Of a stretch of 64,000 bases of DNA, positions 7,940-17,023 are shown piece after piece. A program made the translations under genes and the position numbers. Origin of the DNA: Dokdonella sp. (GTDB lineage Bacteria > Pseudomonadota > Gammaproteobacteria > Xanthomonadales > Rhodanobacteraceae); assembly GCF_019634815.1 (NCBI RefSeq), contig NZ_JAHCAP010000001.1, positions 62,001 to 126,000 of the forward strand, written 5' to 3'. The notes beneath the pieces are model-generated. The model was not told the origin of the DNA and did not search any database. It saw nothing but the letters and a program-made list of their open reading frames with translations. Positions within the stretch are counted from its first letter, which is position 1. Every line of letters begins with the position of its first letter.

Positions 7940-8644
7940 GTGGTGAAGTGGAAATCAGCGTATGGTTTTGTTTTGGCGATCATTGCGATCATCTCTTTTC
8001 TTTATTTTTTTACCACTGACGCGCATCAGTCAATTGTCATAACCAAAGAAAATCAGCAAAAAGTTGACAAGCCAAAGGTGCCACCGATCGAAGAACTGCC
8101 TCTCGCCATTGAACACGTCCACGCGAACAAGGGCCGCGGCACATCGCAAGAAATTCCGAAGGGTGATGAAGTCCCGCCGCATGGCAAAAAGGGCGGATTG
8201 ACACTTCATGAACGATCGATACCCATCGAAAGAGGTCTGCTCGCTGGAGACAGCATCAACTTTCTCGGCATCAGGTCAGCCTTGGCTTCTCCGGACTTCT
8301 TGAATTTCGTGGCGGAGCTCAGGGATCAGGCTGCCGATAACCAACTTGCCAACGACGTAAATCAGTTATATGAAAGCGCTTTGACTGCTGAGGTCAGCAA
8401 ATTCAATAATTCGATCATGCGGGTAAATGCTTTTTCCTGTGGAACAATATTTTGTGCGGGATCGATCACTGTAAATGACGAAGAATCATGGAAGGCTTTC
8501 ATGGCGTCTTTCCAAGGTGAAGGGAAGTCGCCAAGCTACGTTTTTACCGATTTCCCTGTCACTATCGATGATAGCCGTACTGAACATCGTTTCATGTTCT
8601 CCACCGATGCAAGCAATTCGTCGGATATTCAAGTGCGGCCGTAG
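7940..8644 (+). CDS. membrane-anchored protein of unknown function
   Basis: A protein of about 234 residues with a short cytoplasmic start, one transmembrane helix (about residues 8-27, GFVLAIIAIISFLYFF) and a periplasmic remainder. A Lys/Pro-rich linker follows the helix. The C-terminal half contains FSCGTIFCAGSITV, a C-x4-C stretch inside a small alpha/beta-looking domain. Similar C-x4-C segments occur in poorly characterised secreted proteins of this lineage. The start is uncertain: an ATG at 7934 abuts GGAG too closely, while GTG at 7940 or 7943 has better spacing; I chose 7940. It is AT-rich like the upstream peptide gene and probably in the same transcript. No function is assigned. Confidence 0.65.
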   Translation: MVKWKSAYGFVLAIIAIISFLYFFTTDAHQSIVITKENQQKVDKPKVPPIEELPLAIEHVHANKGRGTSQEIPKGDEVPPHGKKGGLTLHERSIPIERGLLAGDSINFLGIRSALASPDFLNFVAELRDQAADNQLANDVNQLYESALTAEVSKFNNSIMRVNAFSCGTIFCAGSITVNDEESWKAFMASFQGEGKSPSYVFTDFPVTIDDSRTEHRFMFSTDASNSSDIQVRP

Positions 8645-8679
8645 CAAGCACGCTTGTTGCACATCGGGACTTGCGTGCT

Positions 8680-10656
8680 TCAATCACCGAGCAAGGCGGC
8701 CAGACGCGCCAGATGCGAAGCGGCCATTTCCTGCTTGAGTGCGGTGTCCTTTTCCTCATCGCGTCCTGACCAGTGCAGATCATCGGCCGGCAGTTCCATG
8801 AGAAAGCGACTGGGCAGGTTGGCGAGGATCTCGCCGAAGCGCTTGCGGCGTTTCGCATACGACAGCGCAAGGTGTTGCTTGGCACGGGTGATGCCGACAT
8901 AGAGCAGGCGGCGTTCCTCTTCGAGACGTCCTTCCTCGACGCTGCCCTCGTGCGGCAGGGTGGCGTCATCGACACCGACCAGAAACACGCTGCCGAATTC
9001 GAGGCCCTTGGCCGCATGCAGGGTCATCAAGCGCACGGCGTTGCCGGGATCATCGCGGTCACCATGCGTGAGCAAGGCGAGCTGCGCGGCAAGGTCGCCG
9101 GCGCCGCGACTGTCCATCGCGCGCAGCCATTCGACCAGCTCGCGCAGGTTTTCCAGACGCCGCTCGCGCAGCGCCGGCTCCTTGATCTGCGCGCCCAGAT
9201 GTTCGGCATAGCCGATGCGCGCGATCAGGGCTTCGACCAGATCAGCCGCGGCATCGTGTTCGGCGCGCGCCGAGAATTCACCCATGAGCTTGGCAAAACC
9301 ATGCAGCGATGAGGCCGCGCGCCCGCCAAGCTGGTTGAGCACGGCGTCGCTGTGAGCGGCATCGAGCAGGGATGAATGCCGTGCGCCGGCCAGTTCACCC
9401 AAACGTTCGAGCGTCGTCGCACCGATGTCGCGGCGTGGCAGGTTGACGATGCGCAGAAACGCGGCGTCATCGTCGGGATTGGCGATGAGGCGCAGGTAGG
9501 CGACGAGATCCTTGACCTCGGCGCGATCGAGAAAGGCGGTGCCGCCGCTGACGTGATAGGGCAGGCGCGCAAGCCGCAGCGCTTTCTCCAGCGCGCGCGA
9601 CTGGTGATTGCCGCGATAGAGCACCGCGAACTGGCTCCACGGCAGCTTGTGTCGCTGCGCCAGATGCGCGATCGCCGCGGCCACGCATTCGGCCTCGTGC
9701 TCATCGTCACGGCATTCGAGCACGCGGATCGGATCGCCTTCGCCCTGCTCGCTCCAAAGGCGCTTGTCGAACAGGTGGTCGTTGTGCGAAATCAGCGCGT
9801 TGGCCGCACGCAGGATGCGCCGCGCGCAGCGGTAATTCTGTTCGAGCTTGACCACGCGCAGGGTTGGATAGTCGCGCGCGAGTTCATGCAGATTCTCCGG
9901 ATTGGCGCCGCGCCAGGCGTAGATGCTCTGGTCGTCGTCACCCACCACGGTGAACGCGCCGCGCTCGCCCGCGAGCATCTTGATCAGCCGATACTGCGCG
10001 GCATTGGTGTCCTGATATTCGTCGACGAGCAGATAACGCAGGCGCTCGCGCCACGCAGCGCGGATCTCGTCATTGCCATCGAGCAGCGCCAGCGGCAGGC
10101 GGATCAGATCATCGAAATCCACTGCATTGAATGCAGCCAGACGCCGCTGATAGCCGGCATACAGCGTGGCCGCCTCGCGCTCGCGCGCACTGCCCGCCTG
10201 CGCCGCCGCCTGCTCGGGGGTGAGGCCCTCGTTCTTGGCGCGGGAAATCAGCGACTGCAGCGCAAACAGCGCATCGGGCTTGATGCCCTTGGGCGCAAGT
10301 TCCTTGATCAATCCCTGCGCATCATCGGCATCGAGCACCGAAAAGCCGCGGCGCAGGCCCGCGTGCGCATGTTCGATCTGCAGGAATTTGAGGCCCAGTG
10401 CGTGGAAAGTGCAAACCGAGAGTCCCTGCGCGTCGTCGTTGCGCAGCAGACGCGCAACGCGCTCGCGCATCTCGCGCGCCGCCTTGTTGGTGAAGGTGAT
10501 CGCGGCGATCTTGCCCGCCGACATCTGCTTGCGCCGGATCAGGTGAGCGATTTTCTCGGTGATCACGCGCGTCTTGCCAGAACCCGCGCCGGCGAGCACC
10601 AGCATGGGGCCGTCGCTGTATTCGACCGCGGCGCGTTGTTGCGGGTTGAGGCTCAT
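8680..10656 (-). CDS. rep: ATP-dependent DNA helicase Rep
   Basis: A 658-residue superfamily 1A helicase, close in length and sequence to E. coli Rep (673). It unwinds 3'-5' on single-stranded DNA and clears protein roadblocks ahead of the replisome. Motifs in order: LAGAGSGKTR (Walker A), AITFTNKAAREM (Ia), DEYQDTN (II), VGDDDQSIYAWRGA (III), LEQNYR (IV), VRLMTLHAAKGLEF (V) and RLLYVGITRAK (VI). The 2B-region NLPRRDIG and the C-terminal SRFLMELP are Rep-type, which favours Rep over UvrD. The ATG at 10656 begins MSLNPQQRAAVEY, matching the family start; frame upstream to 10833 is not Rep-like. It lies 82 bases downstream of the deiminase-like gene on the same strand. Confidence 0.95.
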   Translation of the reverse strand: MSLNPQQRAAVEYSDGPMLVLAGAGSGKTRVITEKIAHLIRRKQMSAGKIAAITFTNKAAREMRERVARLLRNDDAQGLSVCTFHALGLKFLQIEHAHAGLRRGFSVLDADDAQGLIKELAPKGIKPDALFALQSLISRAKNEGLTPEQAAAQAGSAREREAATLYAGYQRRLAAFNAVDFDDLIRLPLALLDGNDEIRAAWRERLRYLLVDEYQDTNAAQYRLIKMLAGERGAFTVVGDDDQSIYAWRGANPENLHELARDYPTLRVVKLEQNYRCARRILRAANALISHNDHLFDKRLWSEQGEGDPIRVLECRDDEHEAECVAAAIAHLAQRHKLPWSQFAVLYRGNHQSRALEKALRLARLPYHVSGGTAFLDRAEVKDLVAYLRLIANPDDDAAFLRIVNLPRRDIGATTLERLGELAGARHSSLLDAAHSDAVLNQLGGRAASSLHGFAKLMGEFSARAEHDAAADLVEALIARIGYAEHLGAQIKEPALRERRLENLRELVEWLRAMDSRGAGDLAAQLALLTHGDRDDPGNAVRLMTLHAAKGLEFGSVFLVGVDDATLPHEGSVEEGRLEEERRLLYVGITRAKQHLALSYAKRRKRFGEILANLPSRFLMELPADDLHWSGRDEEKDTALKQEMAASHLARLAALLGD

Positions 10657-10738
10657 CGGCTCGCACCGGAAGGAGAGCGAGATTGTGCCGCACCGCTTGC
10701 CATGCTGACAGCTTGACAGTGAATCGAACTCGCTGCGT

Positions 10739-11653
10739 TCAGTAGATCTCGGCGACGCAACAACGCAGGCTGCCGCCGGCCTTCTCGATCTCGGCGAGAT
10801 CGACTGCGCCGATGGCGAAACCCTGACGCGCAAGCGCCGCGCGCTGTGCGGGCGTGAGTGCGGCCTCGGCGCGCGCGCTCAGCCAAACCCGCTGCGAGTT
10901 GAGCGCGATCGCATTGCCGGCATAGGCGGCCTTCTGCGCGGCATCGAGCCAGATCGCGCCTTCGCCATACACGTCGGCGATCGCCTGCGCATCCTCGCTG
11001 CGCGCAAAGCCATCGGCTGCGATCAAGGCGGCACGTCCGGCGAGCACCGCGAGCACGACATTGGTGTGGTACTCGCCCGCAGCAAGCGGGAAGGCGAAGC
11101 TCAGGCGCAGACCGAAGGCCGCGTGCATCGCGCGGACGCCATCGAGATCGCAGCGCTCGGACAGGCCGCAGTAGCCAATGCCACGCGCGCGGTCGATTAC
11201 CAGCGCGCCAGTGAGTTCAGCCACGAAGGTTTCTTGCGAGAAATCGATTACGCCATAGCCGAGCACATCACGGAAATAGGCGCGGATATCAACGCGCCGC
11301 GCCTCGCGCTGGCGCACGGTGTGGCGCATGCGTCCGACGATCAAGCGCCCATGGGTGGTCGCGAACACGTTGTTGGGAAACATGCCATCGGCGCAGTCGG
11401 GATCGCCCGCGAACAGCGTCACCGGCACATCGACACCGAGCGCAAGCGCGAGTGCATCGTGCTGCGCGCGCGCGCGCGCCAGATCGATGACGCCCGCGTC
11501 GAGCATGTAGGCGTTGTCCTGCGCCGACTCGACAGCGAGCGCCGCGCTCGCAGGCGCAACGAGGAAGGCGCCGCGCGCGGTTGCGGGACGACAAGGTGGA
11601 TACCCTTCTGCGCTGTACGCGGCGCGAAACTGGGCAGCACTGGTGACGATCAT
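10739..11653 (-). CDS. arginine deiminase-related hydrolase (CtlX/DDAH-like)
   Basis: A 304-residue member of the guanidine-modifying (amidinotransferase) superfamily. Sequence landmarks are DNAYMLDAGV, DCADGMFPNNVFATTHGRLI (an Asp/Asn substrate-binding segment), the catalytic His region GEYHTNVVLAVL, and a C-terminal GGSLRCCVAEIY in which one of the paired cysteines is the expected nucleophile. Relatives hydrolyse arginine, citrulline or methylated arginine, so the substrate cannot be named from sequence. The start codon overlaps the stop of tag by four bases (ATGA), implying translational coupling; the pairing has no obvious metabolic logic. Confidence 0.82.
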   Translation of the reverse strand: MIVTSAAQFRAAYSAEGYPPCRPATARGAFLVAPASAALAVESAQDNAYMLDAGVIDLARARAQHDALALALGVDVPVTLFAGDPDCADGMFPNNVFATTHGRLIVGRMRHTVRQREARRVDIRAYFRDVLGYGVIDFSQETFVAELTGALVIDRARGIGYCGLSERCDLDGVRAMHAAFGLRLSFAFPLAAGEYHTNVVLAVLAGRAALIAADGFARSEDAQAIADVYGEGAIWLDAAQKAAYAGNAIALNSQRVWLSARAEAALTPAQRAALARQGFAIGAVDLAEIEKAGGSLRCCVAEIY

Positions 11654-12231
11654 CGATGACCCCGGGATGCGGCGGAATGGCGAAAGCAGGCGAGCAGATG
11701 GTCATTGACCATGCCCGCGGCCTGCATGAAGGCATAGCAGATCGTCGGGCCGACGAAGCGGAAGCCGCGCTTGCGCAGCGCCTTGCTCATGCGCTCGGAC
11801 GTCTCGTCGCTGGCCGGCACCTCGCGCGCCTGCGTCCAGCGATTGCGGCGCGGCTTGCCATCAACGAAGGACCACAGATACGCATCGAGCGAGCCGAATT
11901 CGGCAATCACCGCCTGGGCCGCGCGCGCACTGCTGCGCACCGCGCCGAGCTTGAGCCGGTTGCGGATCAGACCGGGATCGTCGAGCAGGCGCGCGAGCTG
12001 CGTGTCGGTGAGACGCGCGCAGTGCTCGATGTCGAAGTCCTTGAACACTTGACGATAACGTGCACGTTTGTCGAGTACGGTGCGCCATGACAGTCCCGCC
12101 TGCGCGCCTTCCAGACACAGCAATTCGAACAGCGCGCGATCGCCATGCAAGGGCACGCCCCATTCGTGGTCGTGATAGTCACGCAGGCTGTCGCTACCGG
12201 CAGCCCAGTCGCAGCGGGTGGGTTCGGGCAT
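11650..12231 (-). CDS. tag: DNA-3-methyladenine glycosylase I
   Basis: A 193-residue base-excision repair enzyme that removes 3-methyladenine from alkylated DNA. It matches E. coli Tag along its length: RCDWAAGSD and YHDHEWGVPLHGDRALFE near the N-terminus, CLEGAQAGLSWRTVL, and GFRFVGPTICYAFMQAAGMVNDH near the end. The zinc ligands are visible as Cys7, His20 and the C-terminal His and Cys in NDHLLACF. I chose the ATG at 12231; a longer reading to 12351 adds only non-homologous sequence. It is the first gene of a minus-strand unit with the deiminase-like gene and perhaps rep, divergent from the EamA transporter across a 70-base gap. Confidence 0.95.
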   Translation of the reverse strand: MPEPTRCDWAAGSDSLRDYHDHEWGVPLHGDRALFELLCLEGAQAGLSWRTVLDKRARYRQVFKDFDIEHCARLTDTQLARLLDDPGLIRNRLKLGAVRSSARAAQAVIAEFGSLDAYLWSFVDGKPRRNRWTQAREVPASDETSERMSKALRKRGFRFVGPTICYAFMQAAGMVNDHLLACFRHSAASRGHR

Positions 12232-12265
12232 TGGAGCGAGCCTGCTCGGTGGTGATCGGGGGCCG

Positions 12266-12271
12266 TATGAT
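12266..12271 (+). promoter_or_regulatory. possible -10 box for the EamA transporter
   Basis: TATGAT lies 31 bases before the ATG at 12302, inside the 70-base divergent gap with tag. No convincing -35 is visible at 17 bases, so support is weak. Confidence 0.3.
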
Positions 12272-12301
12272 ACGCGGCCTTCATCGCCCGCCGGATCGCG
12301 C

Positions 12302-13183
12302 ATGACGCCCCGTTTGTCTCCGCGCCACCCTGCCCTGCTCGCGCTCGCCATCGTCAGCCTGGTGTGGAGCTACAACTGGATCGTGATGAAGCAAGCGCTC
12401 GCTTATGCCGGGCCGATCACGTTCTCGGCCTGGCGTTATGGTTTGGGCACCTTGGTGCTGTTTGCTGTCTTGCTGTTGCGCCGTGAAGCACTGCGGCCAC
12501 CGCCGCTGTGGCCGACCCTGGCGATCGGTCTGGCGCAGACCACGGGCTTCCAGCTGCTGGTGCAGGCGGCGCTGCTTGCCGGCGGTGCCGGTCGCACCGC
12601 CTTGCTCGCCTACACCATGCCGTTCTGGGTGGTGCTGATCAACTGGGTCGCATTTGCGCAATGGCCGACGCGGCGCCTGTGGCTCGGCCTTGCGATCGCC
12701 TGCGCCGGCCTGCTGCTCGTGCTCGAACCCTGGCATGGCATGGGCGACTCGGTGGCGAGTACGTCGATGGCGCTCGGTGGTGGCGTGAGCTGGGCGATCG
12801 GCGTGGTGCTGAGCAAGCGCCTGTTCGAACGTGGCGGCGTGGGCGCGCTTTCGCTGACAGCATGGCAGATGCTGTTCGGCACTGCCGTCATCATCCTCGT
12901 CGCCCTGCTCGTGCCCGAACGTGCGGTGGCGTGGACGCCGCAATTCATCGGCGCACTCGCCTACAACGTGCTGCTCGCCTCGGGCCTCGCCTGGGCACTG
13001 TGGTCGTTCATCGTCGCCGAACTTCCGGCCAACGTCGCCGGCTTGTCGTCCTTGGTGATACCGGTGCTCGGCATCGGTTTTGCGTGGCTCGTGCTCGGCG
13101 AACGGCCGGGCGCGGGCGAAAGCATCGGCGTGCTGCTGATCGTGTTCGCGCTCGCCTTGGTCAACCGCCGTCGCGCGACTTGA
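12302..13183 (+). CDS. EamA family (DMT superfamily) transporter
   Basis: A 293-residue inner-membrane exporter-type protein with about ten hydrophobic helices in two EamA repeats (roughly residues 12-140 and 155-290). Typical segments are the first-helix VSLVWSYNWIVMKQALAYAG, FSAWRYGLGTLVLF, and in the second half ALAYNVLLASGLAWALWSFI with the closing VLGIGFAWLVLGERPGAGE. Members export amino acids and other metabolites, with no specific substrate inferable. The start at 12302 gives MTPRLSPRH before the first helix. Its last 23 bases overlap the end of the convergent dehydratase gene. Confidence 0.88.
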   Translation: MTPRLSPRHPALLALAIVSLVWSYNWIVMKQALAYAGPITFSAWRYGLGTLVLFAVLLLRREALRPPPLWPTLAIGLAQTTGFQLLVQAALLAGGAGRTALLAYTMPFWVVLINWVAFAQWPTRRLWLGLAIACAGLLLVLEPWHGMGDSVASTSMALGGGVSWAIGVVLSKRLFERGGVGALSLTAWQMLFGTAVIILVALLVPERAVAWTPQFIGALAYNVLLASGLAWALWSFIVAELPANVAGLSSLVIPVLGIGFAWLVLGERPGAGESIGVLLIVFALALVNRRRAT

Positions 13184-14159
13184 TCGATACCGGCGCAAGA
13201 CCGGCAAGACAGGCATCGAGATCGACGTTGCCGCCGCTGAGCACGATGCCCACGCGCTTGCCTGCGAAACGCTCGCGCCGTGCCAGCACCGCCGCGAGCG
13301 CGATTGCCGAAGACGGCTCGACGAGGATCTTGAGGCGCTCCCAGATCAGTCGCAGCGCGGCGAACGTCGCCGCATCGTCGAGCGTCGTCACCTGTACCGA
13401 ATGCGCGCGCAACAGCTCGAAGTTGATCGCGCCGATGAGGCCACGCAGGCCATCGCAGAAGGTTTGTGGCACGAGTTCGGTGACGCGCGTGCCGCTGCAC
13501 AGCGAGCGCGCCGCATCGTCGGCGCCACGCGGTTCGGCGCCATGGATCTCGATGCGAGGATCGATGCCATGCGCGGCAATCGCGCAGCCGCCGATCAGGC
13601 CGCCACCGCCGATCGGCGCAACCAGCGCATCGAGCGTGCCTGCCTCCTGCAGCAGCTCGAGCGCGAGCGTGCCTTGCCCGGCGATCACGCGCGGATCGGT
13701 GTAGGGATGGATCAAACTGGCGCCGGTCTGCGCGCGCACCGCTTCGGCCATCGCCTCGCGCGCGACCATCGTCGGTGCGCAGCGGTGCAGCACGGCGCCG
13801 GCAGCGGTGATCGCGGCGAGTTTGGCCGCAACCGCGCCTTCGGGCACGACCACGTGCGCGGCGATGCCGCGCGTGCGCGCGGCCAAGGCCAGGGCCGCGC
13901 CGTGGTTGCCCGAGGAATGCGTGACCACGCCGCGCGCTGCCGTCGCCGCGTCGAGTGACCACACCGCGTTGCAGGCGCCGCGGAATTTGAAGGAGCCGGC
14001 GCGCTGGAAGCTCTCGCACTTGAACAGCAAGGTCGCACCGGTGAGCACATCGAGGCTGCGCGAATGCAGCACCGGCGTGCGCTGCGCATGCGGCGCGATG
14101 CGCGCGGCGGCGGCGGCGATTGCGGCTGAATCGGGAACTGCACATTCGCTCGGCGTCAT
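13161..14159 (-). CDS. threonine/serine dehydratase family PLP enzyme
   Basis: A 332-residue fold-type II PLP enzyme that would deaminate threonine or serine to the 2-oxo acid; serine racemase is a close alternative. The PLP lysine is Lys58 in GSFKFRGA, the asparagine-loop motif is THSSGNHGAALA, the phosphate-binding glycine loop is PIGGGGLIGG, and the C-terminal serine position is in VLSGGNVDLD. It lacks the C-terminal ACT-like regulatory domain of biosynthetic IlvA, so it is the short catabolic (TdcB) or racemase type. The tail overlaps the EamA gene convergently by 23 bases. pepN starts on the opposite strand about 115 bases upstream. Confidence 0.88.
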   Translation of the reverse strand: MTPSECAVPDSAAIAAAAARIAPHAQRTPVLHSRSLDVLTGATLLFKCESFQRAGSFKFRGACNAVWSLDAATAARGVVTHSSGNHGAALALAARTRGIAAHVVVPEGAVAAKLAAITAAGAVLHRCAPTMVAREAMAEAVRAQTGASLIHPYTDPRVIAGQGTLALELLQEAGTLDALVAPIGGGGLIGGCAIAAHGIDPRIEIHGAEPRGADDAARSLCSGTRVTELVPQTFCDGLRGLIGAINFELLRAHSVQVTTLDDAATFAALRLIWERLKILVEPSSAIALAAVLARRERFAGKRVGIVLSGGNVDLDACLAGLAPVSIKSRDGG

Positions 14160-14274
14160 CGCGGTTCGGTGTTGCCGGGATCGCCGTCACCATAGCAGGC
14201 CGCGCAGGGGCTTGCGCCCACGGCATTGGCGGTCGACGGCGGTTGCGGATAGTTTGTCATTCCCCTTTTCGCCC

Positions 14275-16932
14275 ATGCCCGCCCCGATGCCCGCAGCCCA
14301 AGGCGCCAAACCGACGATTCATTTGCGCGACTATTGCGCGCCTGCCTGGCAGATCGACGCGGTCGAGCTCGAGTTCGATCTCGATCCGGCAGCAACCCTC
14401 GTGCATGGTCGCCTGCACCTGCGCCAGTGCGAGGCCGGGGCGATGCTGCGCCTGGATGCCGAAGCGCTCGAAGTGCTCGAAATCCGCGTCGATGGCGTGC
14501 TGCTCGAAGCTGCGCAGTGGCAGCTCGACGCGCGCGGACTGACGCTGCCGGACGTACACGGCAGGATCGTGGTGGACACGCTGGTGCGTATCGCACCCGA
14601 GCGCAACACCACGTTGCAGGGGCTCTACACCAGCGGCCCGGCCGAACGGCGCTTCCTGCTCACGCAGTGCGAGGCCGAAGGCTTTCGCCACATCACGCCA
14701 TTCATCGATCGCCCTGACGTGCTGGCCCGCTACACGGTGACGCTGCGGGCCGACCGCGCGCGCTTTCCGCTCTTGCTCGCCAACGGCAACCAGGTGGAAT
14801 CCGGCGTGCTCGCCGATGGTCGGCATTTCGCGCGCTTCGTCGATCCGCATCCAAAACCCTGCTACCTGTTCGCACTGGTGGCCGGCGAACTCGCGCAAAT
14901 CGAAGACGAGTTCGTCACGCGCGAAGGTCGCCGCGTGCGCCTGTTCATCCACGCCGAAACCAGTGCGATCGGTCGCTGCGACTGGGCCATGCAGTGCCTC
15001 AAGCAGGCGATGGCCTGGGACGAAACGCGTTTCGGCCGATGTTACGACCTCGACGTGTTCCACATCGTCGTCACCCACGATTTCGCCATGGGCGCGATGG
15101 AGAACAAGAGCCTCAACATCTTCAACGCCAAGTACCTGCTGGCTGACGCCGACAGCGCCACCGATGATGATTTTCGCCATGTGCTCGCGGTGGTCGGCCA
15201 CGAGTATTTTCACAACTGGAGCGGCAATCGCGTCACCTGCCGCGATTGGTTCCAGCTCAGCCTCAAGGAAGGTCTGACGGTCTACCGCGAGCAGGAATTC
15301 GAGTCCGACGTCGCCTCGCGCACGCTGCGCCGGATCGACGATGTGCGCACGCTTTGGCGCGCGCAATTCGCCGAGGATGCCGGTCCGCTGGCGCATCCGG
15401 TGCGGCCCGACCGCTACAGCGAGATCAACAATTTCTACACCGCAACCGTCTACGAGAAGGGCGCCGAGATCGTACGCATGCTCGCCACCCGCCTGGGTCG
15501 CGACGGGTTTCGGCGCGGCCTGGATCTGTATTTCGAACGCAATGACGGCCACGCTGCGACAGTCGAGGATTTTCTTGCCGCACTCGGTGATGCCAATGGC
15601 ACCGATCTCACGCCGTGGCTGGCGTGGTACGCGCAAGCCGGCACGCCCGAGTTGCATGCGCACGGCGAGTACGACGCGCAGCGCCGCGAGTACGTGCTCA
15701 GCGTGCGCCAATCAACCGCGCCGACGCCGAATCAGGCCGACAAGCAGGCCTTGCCGATTCCGATCGCCCTGGCCCTGCTCGGCAGCGACGGTCAGGCCTT
15801 GCCGCTGCGTCTGGCGGGCGAGTCCGTGGCTGGGGCATGTGAGCGCGTCGTGCTGTTCGACCGCGACGTGGCCGAGTTCCGCTTCGTCGGAGTTGCCGCC
15901 GCGCCGACGCCTTCACTGCTGCGCGGTTTCTCCGCGCCGGTGCGCCTGCGCGTGGATACCGACATCGCGCATCTGCTGCTGCAGGCACGCCACGATTCCG
16001 ACGGCTTCAACCGCTGGTTCGCTGCCGATACGGTGGCGCGTCGGCTGTTTGCACACGTGCTCGCACACGGCACGGCAGAGTCCGCCACCCTTGATCAATT
16101 TGCCGCAGCGCTCGCCGCTGTACTTGCCGATCACGATTTGGATCCCGCCCTGGTCGCCGAGATGCTCACGCTCGCCGACGCCCACTCGCTCACTGACGGC
16201 ATGCAGGAGATCGATCCCGAAGCCGTGCATGCGGCGCGCGGCATGCTCGAGCGCAGCCTTGCCGAGCGGCTCGCCACGGGTTTGCTGCAGCGTTACCACG
16301 CCTTGGCAGACGAGTCCGGGACGCCCACGCAGACAAGCGCCGGCGCTGCGCGCCGGCGTCTGCGCAACGCCTGCCTTGCTGCGCTGGTGCGCGTGGATGA
16401 ACGTCATCACGGTCTTGCCGGCAGCCACTATGCGCAGGCGCGCACCCTCACCGATCGCCTCGCGGCACTGGCCGCGCTCGCGGCCGTCGGCGCCGCCGAT
16501 GCCGAGTCGATGATGGAGGATTTCGGTCGGCGCCATGAGGACGATGCCCTCGTGCTCGACAAATGGTTTGCGCTGCAGGCTGCGCAGCCGCAACCGTCCA
16601 CTCTCGAGCGTTGCATCGCCCTGAGCAGCCACACCGCATTCCAGTGGAGCAACCCGAACAAGGTTTACGCCCTGGTCGGCGCGCTGGCGATGCGCAACCA
16701 GCGCGTGTTCCATCGCGCCGATGGCGCCGGCTACCGCTTCCTTGCCGACGCGATCGCCCGCGTCGATGCACTGACACCCCAGGTTGCGGCGCGGCTGGCC
16801 ACCGCCTTCGGTCCGTGGCGGCGTTACGAATCCACGCGCGCCGCTCGCATGCGCGGCGAACTGGAACGCCTGCGTGCCTGCAGCGGACTGTCAGCAGACC
16901 TCGCCGACATACTCACGCGCCTGCTGGCCTGA
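14275..16932 (+). CDS. pepN: aminopeptidase N
   Basis: An 885-residue M1 zinc metallopeptidase that removes N-terminal residues from peptides in the cytoplasm, similar in length to E. coli PepN (870). The exopeptidase motif GAMEN is at about residues 273-277, and the zinc site HEYFHNW provides His309, Glu310 and His313 with Glu332 in LKEGLTV. The DUF3458 Ig-like and C-terminal helical domains follow, with SNPNKVYALVGAL and FHRADGAGYRFLAD as PepN-specific stretches. The start is ATG 14275 or 14287; neither has a clear Shine-Dalgarno, and I took the first. A possible -10 (GATAGT, about 14248) would give a very short leader. Confidence 0.95.
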   Translation: MPAPMPAAQGAKPTIHLRDYCAPAWQIDAVELEFDLDPAATLVHGRLHLRQCEAGAMLRLDAEALEVLEIRVDGVLLEAAQWQLDARGLTLPDVHGRIVVDTLVRIAPERNTTLQGLYTSGPAERRFLLTQCEAEGFRHITPFIDRPDVLARYTVTLRADRARFPLLLANGNQVESGVLADGRHFARFVDPHPKPCYLFALVAGELAQIEDEFVTREGRRVRLFIHAETSAIGRCDWAMQCLKQAMAWDETRFGRCYDLDVFHIVVTHDFAMGAMENKSLNIFNAKYLLADADSATDDDFRHVLAVVGHEYFHNWSGNRVTCRDWFQLSLKEGLTVYREQEFESDVASRTLRRIDDVRTLWRAQFAEDAGPLAHPVRPDRYSEINNFYTATVYEKGAEIVRMLATRLGRDGFRRGLDLYFERNDGHAATVEDFLAALGDANGTDLTPWLAWYAQAGTPELHAHGEYDAQRREYVLSVRQSTAPTPNQADKQALPIPIALALLGSDGQALPLRLAGESVAGACERVVLFDRDVAEFRFVGVAAAPTPSLLRGFSAPVRLRVDTDIAHLLLQARHDSDGFNRWFAADTVARRLFAHVLAHGTAESATLDQFAAALAAVLADHDLDPALVAEMLTLADAHSLTDGMQEIDPEAVHAARGMLERSLAERLATGLLQRYHALADESGTPTQTSAGAARRRLRNACLAALVRVDERHHGLAGSHYAQARTLTDRLAALAALAAVGAADAESMMEDFGRRHEDDALVLDKWFALQAAQPQPSTLERCIALSSHTAFQWSNPNKVYALVGALAMRNQRVFHRADGAGYRFLADAIARVDALTPQVAARLATAFGPWRRYESTRAARMRGELERLRACSGLSADLADILTRLLA

Positions 16933-16958
16933 GGGCATGCGGGGCCCGCCGCAGACAC

Positions 16959-16986
16959 AAAAAAAGAGGCCGCACACAGTGCGGCC
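16959..16986 (-). terminator. Rho-independent terminator of the 63-residue gene
   Basis: A perfect 8-bp stem (GGCCGCAC/GTGCGGCC, three-base loop) is followed on the minus strand by TCTTTTTTT. It lies 37 bases after the stop of the small gene at 17024. In the other direction it could also stop pepN transcription, but that side lacks a long T tract. Confidence 0.8.
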
Positions 16987-17023
16987 CCTTTCCCCTGTTC
17001 CACGGCGTACTCGTTGCGGATGC

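Noticed and set aside
10712..10731. GTTCGATTC on the minus strand, like a tRNA T-loop, before rep
   Set aside because: The flanking bases do not pair as a T-arm and no acceptor, D or anticodon arm can be drawn.
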